Positions 22,698-32,837 of a stretch of 42,782 bases of DNA are shown here, piece after piece. Both the position numbers and the translations under genes were made by a program. Source of the stretch: Zygnema cylindricum (taxonomy: Eukaryota; Streptophyta; Zygnematophyceae; Zygnematales; Zygnemataceae). The stretch lies in the NCBI GenBank assembly GCA_037447655.1, contig JBBHKE010000549.1, positions 1 to 42,782 on the forward strand. Reading direction: 5' to 3'. How positions within the stretch are numbered: position 1 is the stretch's first letter; each line of letters begins with the position of its first letter. Below the pieces are notes generated by a model. It was not told the DNA's origin. It was given only the letters and a program-made list of their open reading frames with translations, and did not search any database.

Positions 22698-22772
22698 ATA
22701 ATATCCCTGGTTAACACGGTGCGAGAAAATCATCCAGAAATCAGAATTCTTTTGCTTGGTCTCCTTCCCACG
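22698..22772 (+). CDS. SGNH hydrolase exon: LLLGLLP block
   Basis: Acceptor ATTCCAG, 25 codons in phase 0, donor ACG|GTGTGT. It reads IISLVNTVRENHPEIRIL then LLGLLPT, which matches the helix-strand unit of PAF-AH Ib enzymes (..IVQLINTRQP.AKI..LGLLP). Copia C ends 321 bp upstream in the same intron. Confidence 0.75.
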
Positions 22773-23759
22773 GTGTGTAATCTGAGCCCTCTAGGCGATA
22801 GCCATAATATTATATTTTAAATAACTTCAAATACAATTTTATATATTGCATTTCAACAGCTTTGGAAAGTTCCCAGGTCCGACCTTTGTCAATGCTAGTC
22901 TATGCTTGTCTATGTTGTCAATTTTCTCAGTATGAAGCAGACTTAATATTCTTGTTCATAAGATGACTAGTAAAAAGAATTAGTGGTTCAGCATATTTTA
23001 AAAGCAAAGAATTGTGATATTGAGAGGAGTTTCTCAGAGTCCATCTGCCTCTCTTCCTGAAATTAATATGGATCTTGTTTTTTTTCATACAATCCACACA
23101 CACTCATGTGTGGAAGGAAAATAAAATCAATTCTTCTGTAAAAATGAGAGTCGATGATAAAGAAGGCCTGACCTTTTAGGGACAAAACCGAAGTGGTATC
23201 GTATTTCCTTCTATTTACTGACCAATTACTGGCAAATTTTGGTGATATGCAATATCATCATTCTTTCTTTTTTGTGTGGACAGAGTTTTTCTATTGGTGA
23301 CAAAGAAATATAGCCAGGGAGTTTGGCAGTAAATTCCCGACTTAGTAGTCTTGATAGGAGTGACGGTAAGGCTCCTAATAAAGCCCGTTCATTAGTTCAT
23401 AAGTTTTTTGCCATGGGGAATAAAAAATTGTAATACGAGGAAGTGATTTTGTGACTCGTTTGTCCATGAATTCATGAATTTTATGAATCAATAATGCAAG
23501 TGAATTGAAGGGAGTTAAACTATGAGTCGCTTCATTGAAGTAACTTTTATGTTTGCCAACATTTTCTTTGATTCATTTCCAATTCCAAGGCAATCTAACT
23601 TCTTTTCTGTTTCTATACATATGACAAAAAATCATATTTTGAAACCAAATGATTTCTGTGTTTTTTAGTTCATTTTGTCCTATTGTAAACTATTTTGTTG
23701 CTAATAGTTAGGCTCACACAAGTCTTGGTTCCGGGGGAAACTATACTTAGAGAGAAAAC

Positions 23760-23880
23760 TCTGTACCATACTATTATAAACTGTACCGTACCGTTGTTAT
23801 AAACTGTGCGGTACCGTTCAGAACTGTACAGTACCATATTGTACTATTCAAAACCGTACCGTACCGTTCTGAATGGTTGT
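23760..23880. repeat. GTACCGTACCGTT-type short repeats
   Basis: CTGTACCRTA, CTGTACCGTACCGTT, GCGGTACCGTT, CTGTACAGTACC and CCGTACCGTACCGTT follow each other within 120 bp. Each is close to its own reverse complement through GTAC. It lies in an intron of the SGNH gene. Confidence 0.7.
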
Positions 23881-23927
23881 GATAGAAACCATTACTAATG
23901 GCTGGCCATTTGTTCGTACGTTAACAG

Positions 23928-24001
23928 GTGGTTATGTAAAATGGTGACTGTTTTGGGGCTTTATGAAGAATGGAGAAATTATCACTGAAAACTACATCAA
24001 G
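23928..24001 (+). CDS. SGNH hydrolase exon: GFMKNGEI block (damaged)
   Basis: Acceptor TTAACAG at 23921-23927, donor AAG|GTATGT at 24001/24002. The last 16 codons read FWGFMKNGEIITENYIK, matching the segment before the catalytic DxxH block (F..(D)G.I.....). In the same frame the exon has TGA at 23945-23947, so either the exon starts elsewhere or the gene is broken. Confidence 0.6.
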
Positions 24002-24184
24002 GTATGTTTAACGGTTGTTTGACGAAAATGAAGTTCATGAAAGACTGTTTTTTTTATTATTGCATGTTTTGGGTCTTCAGTGTCCCTATCAAGCGCATAA
24101 TATCGAATTTAGTTTATGGAGGTTATATTAGGAGGAAACTGGGTCTAGAAAGATTGTCGTTTCTAACTGTTCTACTTTGTCACC

Positions 24185-24310
24185 TCTTTCTCTCTCTCTC
24201 TCTCCTTCCCTCTCCTTTTATATCATTCTTCTCCCTCTTCTCCTCTCCTCTCCCCCCATCTCTCTCCCTCTCTTCTCTCTCTTTCTCTATCTCCCTTACT
24301 TTCTCTAGAC
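24185..24310 (+). other. polypyrimidine tract before the last SGNH exon
   Basis: About 125 bp of nearly pure C and T on the gene strand, ending in CTCTAGACCACAG and the last exon. Similar very long CT tracts precede exon 2 of the secreted genes at 38505-38718 and (on the minus strand) 31021-31330. Confidence 0.7.
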
Positions 24311-24315
24311 CACAG

Positions 24316-24405
24316 GATAGTTTTGCTTTTCTTCATCTCTCTTCAACTGGATATTCTCGGTGGTCTTCCGGCTTTACAGAACCGACAACATATACAAAAT
24401 ATTAA
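24316..24405 (+). CDS. SGNH hydrolase last exon: HLS..GY block
   Basis: Acceptor CCACAG, phase 0, 29 codons and TAA at 24403. It reads DSFAFLHLSSTGYSRWSSGF then TEPTTYTKY. HLSSTGYSRW matches HLSPKGYEIW of the family, so the catalytic His is present. The Asp of DxxH is Ala in the register AFLH, although an Asp opens the exon three residues earlier. Confidence 0.75.
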   Translation, partial: DSFAFLHLSSTGYSRWSSGFTEPTTYTKY

Positions 24406-24576
24406 CTTTGGTTTTTCTTTTTAAATAGATTGAAAGCAACGACCCAACTTAATCTGACGAAAATCAAATGATTTAAAAGAGTCCAATTTCAACAAGCGTT
24501 GATATTATTAGGGTGTTACTGTTTGTAGAATTAAGACGACAAACGTTTTTTCTGTGTTTTTATATGTATAGTTTTT

Positions 24577-24594
24577 AATATATATATGTATATA

Positions 24595-24630
<36 letters not shown>
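24577..24630. repeat. TA microsatellite
   Basis: Runs of TATATATA with GTA interruptions. Confidence 0.9.
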
Positions 24631-24633
<3 letters not shown>

Positions 24634-25035
24634 TTTCTCAAAGATACGTGTGTAGGGGTTTTTGGGGCTTGATTAGCACAGTATCATTACGTGATTAAAG
24701 GTTTATAGGGGTTTGATTAATACTTGGTTTAGGGTTTAGAATTTTTCTTTTAGTCATTAAAAAATTTTAGGCTATAAGAATCAGTATTTGTCTTTTTTTC
24801 CACATAAACAAAGATATCAATAATACTTGCTTACTTCAAGTAACATCATAAAAAAAAGCAAAGTAGTCAAAGTATCACCAAAACAAAGTATTCAAAGTAT
24901 TTGTGCTGTATTTCAAAAAAAAAAAAAACAATGTTTGTAATGTTGGTCATATAAAAAAAACAAAGTAGTCAAGTATCACCGAAACAAAGTAGTCAAAGCA
25001 TTTGTGTTGTATTTCAAAAATATATACATACCAAT

Positions 25036-25570
25036 GTTTGTAATGTTGGTCAGCCTTTGAGCTGATAATGATGTTCAACAACTTTCTTGATATTTAGACT
25101 AAGTTGGTTGATCGAAAAAACAAAAAAAAGAAATTATTCAAAGTAACAATGTAATCTAACAAACAAATATTATGAATGATAATAAGTGTTTGTAATGTTG
25201 GTCAGCCTCCGAGCTTATAGTGATGTTTATGCAACCTTTTAAGTTTTCGGACTAAGTTGGTTGATCACAAAAAAAGAAAAATAAAAACAAAGTACTCAAA
25301 GTAATCAATCTACTATTATAAACAATGAAAATTAATAAATTTTAAGTGATTGTAATGTTCGTCAGCCTTTGAGCTGATAATGATGTTTATGCAACCATTT
25401 GGGTCTTCGACTAAGTTGCTTGATCGAAAACAAAAAAAAGTACTTTAAGTAATCAACATATTCTAACTATTAGAAAATATAAAACAAAATACGTGTTTGT
25501 TGTGTTAGTCAGCCATCGAGCTGATAATGATATTGATCCAACCTTCTGGGTTTTTGGACTAAGTTGGTGG
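25036..25570. repeat. four tandem units of about 150 bp with a conserved hairpin
   Basis: Units start at 25036, 25188, 25348 and 25495 (spacings 152, 160, 147). Each has (G)TTGTAATGTTGGTCAGCC, then GAGCTGATAATGATGTT, about 35 bp later GGACTAAGTTGGTTGATC, and then an A-rich tail. GTCAGC and GCTGAT can pair around a 6-base loop; the loop varies (CTTTGA, CTCCGA, CATCGA) while the stem is kept in three of four units. A partial unit lies at 24929-24950. Confidence 0.85.
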
Positions 25571-27129
25571 AATCCTAGTTAAGTCATATTTTTTTCTTTT
25601 TTTCTTATTATTTTCTTTGTTATGTTTACAATTGTTTCTTTCGTTTTTGTTATGCGATCAAGGTTGTATTGTGGTTATTTATTTTGTTTACTTTTTTTTT
25701 GCTTTCTTTTGTAATATTATGTATTGATACAAAAAATATAAAAAATATATATGCAACACCTTGTATAAAACAAACAAAAACCATTAGTATTATGTTTAAA
25801 CGAATAATGGTTGAATAATGCTAATTATCTAATGTGTATTCTAGATTTAACATTAAAGTATTTAATAGTCCATTCATTCATATCGTTCATTAGATTGAGA
25901 TCGAACGCTCACATTAATGTGAAACTTTTAAGCTTAATCAAACCCCCTACATGAACGAAACGTGAATTAACCCATCCACTTGGCTTCCTCATCTTCTTCT
26001 ACATACATGAACCTTTCCGCCATGGATTATGATAGCAAATAATTAATAAACCCGTAACATACGAGTATTTAGCGTAAAGTTTTGCCTTTTTCATAAAATA
26101 TGTTTATTAGATGTTAACTTATGTTGCGTGATACGATGTAGTCTGTCGTTTCATTTATTCGTGTCTTTTCAGTGGACGATTGTGCCCCCATATGGTTTTC
26201 ATTTATCATACATTTATTTGTTTTAATTGACTGTTGACTATCATTGACAAAGTGTCGTTTCAACTATATTTATTAGCAGATTTGTACGGTGTAATATCAG
26301 TTCATGCCTCATTTGTTTCTGTCGTTTCAACTTATTTCTGCGTTACATATTCTATTATTATATTGCATTGGGTTCATAAATTGTATACAATGATTTATTT
26401 CTGCCGTCGGATAGAAATTTAACAGTCGCGACGTTTAATAGTGTCGGCCGTTATATAAAACGTTAATCATTTCTCCTTTTTTCGTAAGTTTGCTTTAGCC
26501 GTTACGTTTTTCAAACCAATCATTAACGATTTCGGGTACAATATGGTACAATACCATGTACAATGTGATAGTACAGTGCCTACCATGTACGAACATCGTA
26601 CGTCACATCAACACTGAAATTACTGTACACCGCAAATTGTAATTAGAGTAAAGATCTTAGAGTAAAAAAAGAGAAAAAAATAATTAGAGTTATGAAATCT
26701 AATTTGTGTGATAGAAATTTTACAAAAATGAATTTTACTCTAATTTATTTAAGTACTCTAATTTGGTGCGCTGAATATCTCCTTTGAAAATTAGGTATTC
26801 GTACAAAATTTGACAAATGGTATAGTTTATCATCACTATGACGTTTGCAATACGTGGTTTGTTAAAACGCAATTACATGATAACGGTCTGTATTAATTCA
26901 TTTTTTGTACATTTTTACTTAATGAAGTATATTTTGCACAGTCAAACACCGTCCGTACGCCACACTGTTTAAAACTACACTATATTAGAGTTATTAACAC
27001 TCATTCAAAAAGTACCTTAAATAGCATAATGAAAAACTTAGAATCATTCACTCTATTTAACGTGATAGAGTCGATATTTAGGGCGACTGAATTAACGTTA
27101 TTTACTCTAATTACGATTTACGGTGTGGT

Positions 27130-27400
27130 GTACGGATATTGAGAACACGACAACTTGGCGTGATGTGACGAGAACGCACGTGCCAAAATTAAAAGTACGA
27201 TACTGTACGTTACTGTACCGGCATTGACAACACGACACCTCGCACGTTCACTGAAATTACGGTAGTGTACGGACATTGAGAACACGACAACTTGGCGTGA
27301 TGTGACGAGATTGTATGCGCAAAAAATAAAAGTACGATACTGTACATTACTCTACCAGTATTGATAACACGACATTTTGGCGTGACGTCGAATTTGTCTG
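27130..27400. repeat. 137-bp direct duplication, GTAC-rich
   Basis: GTACGGATATTGAGAACACG at 27130 recurs as GTACGGACATTGAGAACACG at 27267. Both are followed by ACAACTTGGCGTGATGTGACG and then AAAAGTACGATACTGTAC. Confidence 0.75.
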
Positions 27401-27714
27401 GCCGTATATCATACCATTACAACCACGCAAAATACAACAAATAGAATTGTACCACCTATCTCTTTTCATGACATCAAAATTGGAAAATGACAAAGCCAAT
27501 CAAAACTCAAAACACTCAACGGCTCAAGGTCTTACACAAAAAAATCGACGATCAATTATCGTTGTCACCAAAGACGAATGCGACTAGAATGCTTTTCCCT
27601 TTTAGAAAAAGGGCAAAGCAAAAACACTCACTTTAACACATGGGAACACACCTTATATTTCGGCGCTAAACATGTCTGAGACGACGTTTCACGATGTAAA
27701 GAACAACTGTCTCA

Positions 27715-27830
27715 CGACAGATGGTGTCATCGAAAGCGTCGATTAATGACTTGATTCTCCTTGCGAGTCGTTTTGGACGTGATTTTAACGTCCGTACAAA
27801 ACCTTCTTTGTACACCATACAAGTCATGCA
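27715..27830 (-). other. coding-like block shared by both arms
   Basis: The minus strand reads VYKEGFVRTLKSRPKRLARR then IKSLIDAFDDTICR. The right arm reads VYKEGSVPMIKSCPKRFARR then IGSFSHAFDDFRCR (42470-42575). About 19 of 34 residues agree and several base changes are silent. It may be the relic of an exon; flanks show no open gene. Confidence 0.3.
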
Positions 27831-28002
27831 AGCCACTTGTCGCGAAGTGTGCGTTCGATGTTGTACGAGATTTGACACGTGTTAACTACAAACTTATCTG
27901 CCGTTACGCTTGAATTATGTCAAAAACTGACAATTCAAATTGTGAGCTGTTAATACGGATCATAACATGTTCCGTATTTTATGTCATAGACGTTTAGTAT
28001 GA

Positions 28003-28195
28003 ATACCGCACTAAACAAGACAAGCATTATATAAGCATTGTGTAAACATCAAACAATATTTCACAAACATTATATAGACATTACAGACACACATGTATAA
28101 ACATTATACAATTATTTTACAAACATATACAATCATTATACAAACATTTTTGACAAATATTGCACAAAATATAAACATTATTTGAACATCCTAAC
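28003..28195. repeat. ACATTATA-type short repeat array (left arm)
   Basis: About a dozen irregular units of the form (A)AACATTATACAA. The right arm has the reverse-complement array at 42005-42265. Confidence 0.8.
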
Positions 28196-28439
28196 TTGCC
28201 CTATTGTCCTCAAAAAGCATCATAAAATTGAAATTCTTGCAGACAACCATCGTTAGTTGAAAAAACAGTAATGCAAATGCATAAAAATGCATATTTACAA
28301 AATAATTTTATAAGATGTGCACAAATAAAGTGGCATTGTCAACATTAAATACATCTTTGAACTCTGCAAATACAAATATGTTTTTATATCGGTACCTTTC
28401 TCAGGAACAAAGGGACATTAAATGGGCGTTTTACATACA

Positions 28440-28663
28440 AAAACCCAAAATGTCCCCCTCTTCCTCTCCCTCCTATCCCTCCCTCTCCCTCGCCCTTTCC
28501 ATGTTCCTCGCTTTCCCTCTCCCTCTGTTTTTGTCCTATTCACACAATAATAAAAATTATTTTTCCCTCCTGCTATCCTTATCCTTAACTCGCTTAGTCC
28601 CTCCCTCCCTCCCTCTTTGTCCTATCTCTCTCTCTACCTCCCTCTCCCGTGACATCTGTCACA
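28440..28663. other. CT-rich tract downstream of the left secreted gene (GA-rich on gene strand)
   Basis: On the plus strand this is CCCTCTCCCTC-like for most of 220 bp, so GA-rich on the minus-strand gene, right after its stop codon. The right gene has the same at 41510-41705. Frames read from it are Ser/Pro/Leu translations of simple sequence. Confidence 0.8.
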
Positions 28664-31600
28664 TCAGTGTCCCCCCACACCAGGGGGATGCTTTCCGACT
28701 CCGGGGGGGTGGCGCCCTGGAAAAATTAGAGGGTGAAATTAACAAAAAAAAAGTTGTATTTAAAACAAGTGAAAATAACACCAAAGTGACCAAATCTTGC
28801 ATTAGAAGAGGTCAAAATAGAGAATAAATGAAATAAACAGAGGCGGACGGAGAGTACAAATAGCATTCAAAAAATTAAATAAAGATAAAAATAAATAAAA
28901 GAGGAAACAGGAAAAGAAAGAAACACAGAAAATTGCTCTGTAGAATTAGCATAAAGTAGGTCAAAATAATAAAAGTGTGAATAGAACATGAAAAAAACGA
29001 AAAAAAGAAAAAAACCGAGAAAATCCGACAGACTCGTGCTGAATCATTTGTAAATTATTTTTTAGTTTCTCACCTTTTTTCTTTGGACAAGATTTACTAT
29101 AGAAACTCATGCTGTAATCGAGAAATCCTCCGAGTTCGTAAGTCATCGCCGATTTGAGACAAAAACAGTCTGCGTTGTTGGAATATTTTCCGGAGCTTAC
29201 AATAAAACCCCATTTGTAATTCTTACAAACAATATAACATCGAGTAGAAGCTCCAATTTGGGGCCACACGTCCACACTATTTGTTGCGTCGGCCTTGAAC
29301 GGAGACCTACCACTCACAGCCGAAAATTGAAAATAGAAAAACCCGTACGGGTTCGAACTATTGTACGAAACGGCACAACCTGTATATACATAGAACATTG
29401 CGTTAATTCGAGTTAAAAGTTTAGTATTTTTGATTTTTAGAGGGGAAACGAGGAAGGAATTAAGCAAATGCCTTTGTTTTCAAGTTGTGAGGAAGGAAAA
29501 ACGAAACCTGAAAGGACACATTCGCTCGGAAACAAAATATTTTTTGGTATATTTGTTAGTTTAACGAGAAAGTAAGATTTGTGTTACAAGTTGTAATAAA
29601 ATGTAATGGAGTTGTATTGTGGTTTACTGACTCTTTTTGCTTCAAAATAGAAAAATCCGGATTTGAATAAGAAAAAAACAAAACCATGAGAGAAAAAACA
29701 TGAGAACAGCTTTTAAGAATTCAAGATGAAGAAACTGTTAAGAAACCTCCTATTTTACAACCCATTTTCGGTTTTCAAACTTAAATAAAACTTACGGTTT
29801 GGTGTGAAGGGTGGCGGAGGTCCTGCAAACCATCCAAACCCCAAAGTCCAAGTTTCAAGACAGAAAATAATAAGGAGATCCACTCTATTTCTATCTCTCG
29901 CCCATCTATTTCAGTTTCATTTCCTCAATCAACAACAAAACGTCCATTCTTCCCTTTTTAGAAACTTTGAACAACTCAAATGGACAGCATGACGTCATCA
30001 CATGACGTGGCTTAGTATATGGCAGAGGAATGGGACAAATGTCACGTACGTGGTGGCGGCGGTCCTGCAAAACCCAGACCCCACACTGCCACGTCAGCCA
30101 TCAATTCTGAATAATGGATTAAGTAGTTTCTAACCTTTCTAAAAGTGCGAGAGTTCAGTACAAAGGCAGCATTCCGTACGACAATACTCCGTAAATCAAA
30201 ATTACGTAAAAAAGACTTAACAGCATGTTTGCATGCGGCGACTTTTGTAAGAAAATGACTCATTAGTACACATTTACATCACACTCCTTTACAATCAGTC
30301 TTGTGTGAGATTATTCATTCTTGTTCTTAAATTCCTTAACAAGTCTCCTATCTACTAAACTTTTCAATCCATTTATGTGATAATTTCGATCAGCTTTTAT
30401 TTCAAGCACTGAAGAGGCCAATGAATTCACCTTTCTTTTTGGGCGGAGGGGGAGGAGCTGCAAACCCATCCCAATTTTCACACGTGAAAATCATCAGAAA
30501 CGTAAAAAAAATCCCCTCACACAAAGAAAAACCCTCACACATTAAAAAGATAGTTCCTAGAACGAACTAGATTCTTTTTCTTACATAAATCCACACCAAG
30601 CATTGTACCGCAATGGCTTCAAAAGTCAAAACCTTCACCCAAACCCTAAAATCTAAACCCAAAAGTTTAAACCCTAAGCTCTAAGCTCCCAACCCTTAAC
30701 CCTAAATCCCATCACTTTCCCAATTCTCCACCTTTAACTTTTGGACATTTTTTGGTATAAAATCCGTCTCCCCACATATCCTCGGGTTTCGTATAATCGG
30801 GATCGCCGTTCAAACAATAACAAGCGTTGTCCACGTTTCTATTATTCCTTCGAATATAGAAACCATATTTAGAGTTGACGCATTTTTTCCCACAAGCTCC
30901 CATTAAATCGGATCCAGTCACCGCCCCGACAAATGTCGGTGCTTTCGGAGTTGGAAACCAAACAGAACCAAAGGCAAAATATCCTTTTGGACTCGTACTG
31001 TTGGGTGCTAAACGACAAGCTGGAAGAGGGAGAGGGGGGAGAAGGGAGGGAGAGGGGGGGAAGGAGGAGAGGGGGTGATAGAGGGGGAGGAGGGGGAGAG
31101 AAAGCGGAGGAGAGGGAGAGAAAGCGGAGGAGGGGGAAGGGGAGGAGGAGGGGGGGGGGAGAGAGGGTTGGGAGAGGTGGGTGAATGGATGGCGAGAAGG
31201 GGAAGAGAAAGAGGTCAAGAGAGGGGGAGAGAGAGAGGGCGAGAGAGGGAGAGATGGGAAAAGAGGAAGAGATAGGGTAAGGTAAGAAGCAAAGAAAAAA
31301 GAGGGAGAGAGAGGGCGAAAGAAGGAGGGGTGGAAATTTTTTGCAGTTAGTGCTGAAATAAAGGTCTGGTAATAAGAAAATTCATGAAAGATGTGGGAAT
31401 ACAACCAACGACGTTAATTTGCATACAAAGGTTCTGAATAAATTTCTAACAGCAGGAATCTGCAAACCACAAGTAATCATAAAGCGTGGAATAAAAGCAT
31501 GAAGAAACATCTTACTTAACTATTAAATGACATGGAAAATTTTGCATTAGACGTGTATGAGATAGGCAACATTGAATAATGAAAACTGGTGACATTGTGC

Positions 31601-32406
31601 ATTGGACATTAGACATCGGACGACTAACATAAACCATGAGATGTCAAGAAGTATATGAAATAATCGAATGATGCACATTAAGGATTTCTACAAAAAATCA
31701 TAACAATGTTGGATGAAATCCTAATCATCAAACATATCACAAAGACGGGAAAATAAAAAACAATAAGGAAACTGATTGCTTAAAGCTAATGTTTAAAATT
31801 GAGCTCCAAATTCTACTTTACACTGATGACCATGATGATGATTGCACAACAAAGTAACATGATCGTGGTTGTAATAAAATTGGAAAATAATCAACCAAAT
31901 ATTGATCATTAGACAACAATAATTGAATATGAAATGAATATCAAAGGTACGTCGGTCAAAACCAAAAATTGTTCTAAAAATATCAGAACAGATTGCTTTT
32001 TCCTTATTTGGGAACGAACAGCTTTCTGGAAGCTTCCACTTCAAAAAAATCAAAATCTAAACGTTTTGACGGCAACAAACATCAGTATTTCTCAACATTG
32101 TGGAATATTGTTCTAACATTCCCTTGTTGAAAACACCAGCGAAAGCTTTAAAAGTAAATGAAAGAATGCCAAAAATGTCATAAACGTCGACAAATTTCAG
32201 AGAATGTGAGCACTGTAAAAACATTTTCTTAACATCCAGCTGACAAAATTGGTAAAGAACATCATCATCGTCGACAACTATGCCTCCATTTCACCATCAC
32301 GAGGCAACCAGCGCAAGTGCTTACTTGTGGCATTCCCGCAACTTGCAAAGCAAAACACCAGCGTCACGAATGTCACGCAACGCAACATTTTTGTTGCACG
32401 GTCCAT
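28664..32406 (-). CDS. secreted two-module cysteine-rich protein, left copy (7 exons)
   Basis: Exons on the minus strand: 32406-32325 (signal peptide, ATG at 32406), 31019-30732 (module 1), 30457-30431, 30064-30050 and 29822-29796 (proline-rich micro-exons), 29379-29074 (module 2), 28716-28664 (tail, TGA). All borders are GT..AG and all introns phase 1, so the 798 coding bases stay in frame: 265 residues. The signal peptide is MDRATKMLRCVTFVTLVFCF followed by ASCGNA. Each module has six Cys: C-x40/45-C-x3-C-x19-C-x-C-x22/23-C, with GYFAF or GFFYF near its start and ACYCLN/DCFCLK and FYxKxCP later. The hinge is APPPPPKKK-GPPPPR-PPPPFTPN. It is probably an extracellular or cell-wall protein. 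The C-x3-C...C-x-C core recalls WSC domains, but the 19-residue gap is longer. A divergent twin lies at 37425-41501. Confidence 0.75.
30640..30715. repeat. CCCTAAA-like degenerate block in intron 2 (left)
   Basis: Six to seven irregular AACCCTAAA/TAAACCC words. The right arm has the reverse complement at 39030-39115. It resembles plant telomere-like interstitial repeats. Confidence 0.6.
31021..31330 (-). other. very long polypyrimidine tract before exon 2 (left copy)
   Basis: On the gene strand about 300 bp of nearly pure C and T ends in CTCCCTCTTCCAG|CT at exon 2. It likely serves the 3' splice site, but is far longer than needed. Confidence 0.8.
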
Positions 32407-32552
32407 TGTGATTCAACGATCGCGATTGTGCTACAGCCTTGCAGTCGAATTTCAGCCGTTCGTTCGTTACCGCACCAGATGCTTCACGTTTATCCTCCAA
32501 TTGGTTTTTCCTCAAGCGGTAGAACTGATTGCGACTGCGGTTCAGCAGCGCC

Positions 32553-32560
32553 TATAAATA
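32553..32560 (-). promoter_or_regulatory. TATA box, left secreted gene
   Basis: TATTTATA on the minus strand, 147 bp upstream of the ATG. The same box lies 136 bp upstream of the right copy. It reads as TATAAATA on the other strand, so the direction is inferred from the exon model. Confidence 0.5.
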
Positions 32561-32837
32561 AGGGAGTCGCGAGAAAAAGCTCGCGGCTTCCACGCATTCA
32601 CTCGTTTTGCGAGGTGGAATAGCACCTGAGAGGACCACTTTGTCGTGAAGGTAAAATAGGTGTCGTACACATTTTTAGTGCTGATGGTTGTTGCGACAAA
32701 GACTGTTTGTCGCATCCTTGCTTACGGAAAAAGCGCCACGACCCTGTACGGATAAGTACGGAACAGATTGAGGTGGCATGCGGTCCCGCACTTCCTGCTG
32801 CGCTGGACTTTCGTAACGGCTCTAATCATGGAATAAA
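32561..32837. promoter_or_regulatory. conserved upstream region of the left secreted gene
   Basis: Up to 32837 the sequence matches the right arm (37005-37281) very closely, better than most introns, and then similarity stops sharply. It is therefore the presumed promoter and marks the inner end of the arm. Confidence 0.5.

Larger units (their letters stand above)
8900..24405 (+). pseudogene. SGNH/GDSL hydrolase gene, PAF-acetylhydrolase Ib-like, split by two copia insertions
   Basis: Five plus-strand exons in the right order encode pieces of one SGNH hydrolase: 8900-8963 (LDFGIAADRVKNLRWRLQ), 15844-15923 (NGELP then VLCIGIND), 22698-22772 (LVNTVRENHPEIRILLLGLL), about 23928-24001 (GFMKNGEIITENYIK) and 24316-24405 (FLHLSSTGYSRW, stop TAA). 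The family order is ...NFGIGGD...WRLxNGEL...GTND...P...LLGLLP...DG.I...DYLHL...GY, and all blocks except the first (GDS) are seen. Copia A lies in the intron after exon 1, copia C in the intron after exon 2. Signs of damage: no AG before the NGEL exon, an in-frame TGA in the GFMKNGE exon, and Ala where DxxH should have its catalytic Asp (AFLH). An exon between IND and LVNTV and one between LLPT and GFMK were not found. Family call strong, intactness doubtful. Confidence 0.7.
24406..27660. other. long non-coding interval with several repeat arrays
   Basis: No gene recognised. Contents: an AT microsatellite (24577-24630), a duplicated 100-bp unit (24859-25060), a tandem array (25036-25570), TTAGGG-like words near 24710-24740, and GTAC-rich sequence with a 137-bp duplication (27130-27400). 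Frames in it are short and show no family features. Confidence 0.6.
27690..32837. repeat. left arm of a large inverted repeat
   Basis: The reverse complement of this block matches 37005-42580. Anchor pairs are 27918-27941 with 42348-42369 and 32815-32837 with 37005-37027. Identity is high in exons, splice borders and the promoter, and lower with many indels in introns and the outer part. The arm carries one copy of the secreted modular gene. Confidence 0.9.

Noticed and set aside
24004-24315. 5' part of a 133-codon frame ending in the last SGNH exon
   Set aside because: This is intron with a CT tract. The gene part starts after the CCACAG acceptor at 24316.
28315-28827. 170-codon frame rich in Ser, Pro and Leu (and its mirror 41334-41849)
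   Set aside because: A translation of the CT/GA tract next to the secreted gene, on the strand opposite to it, with no domain features.
30712-31404. 230-codon minus-strand frame
   Set aside because: Only 31019-30732 is exon 2. The rest is the CT-rich intron read through as Ser/Pro/Leu repeats.
32317-32622. Plus-strand Cys-rich frames (and their mirror 37314-37514)
   Set aside because: They are antisense to the signal-peptide exon and its 5' leader. The Cys residues come from the reverse complement of a hydrophobic coding stretch.
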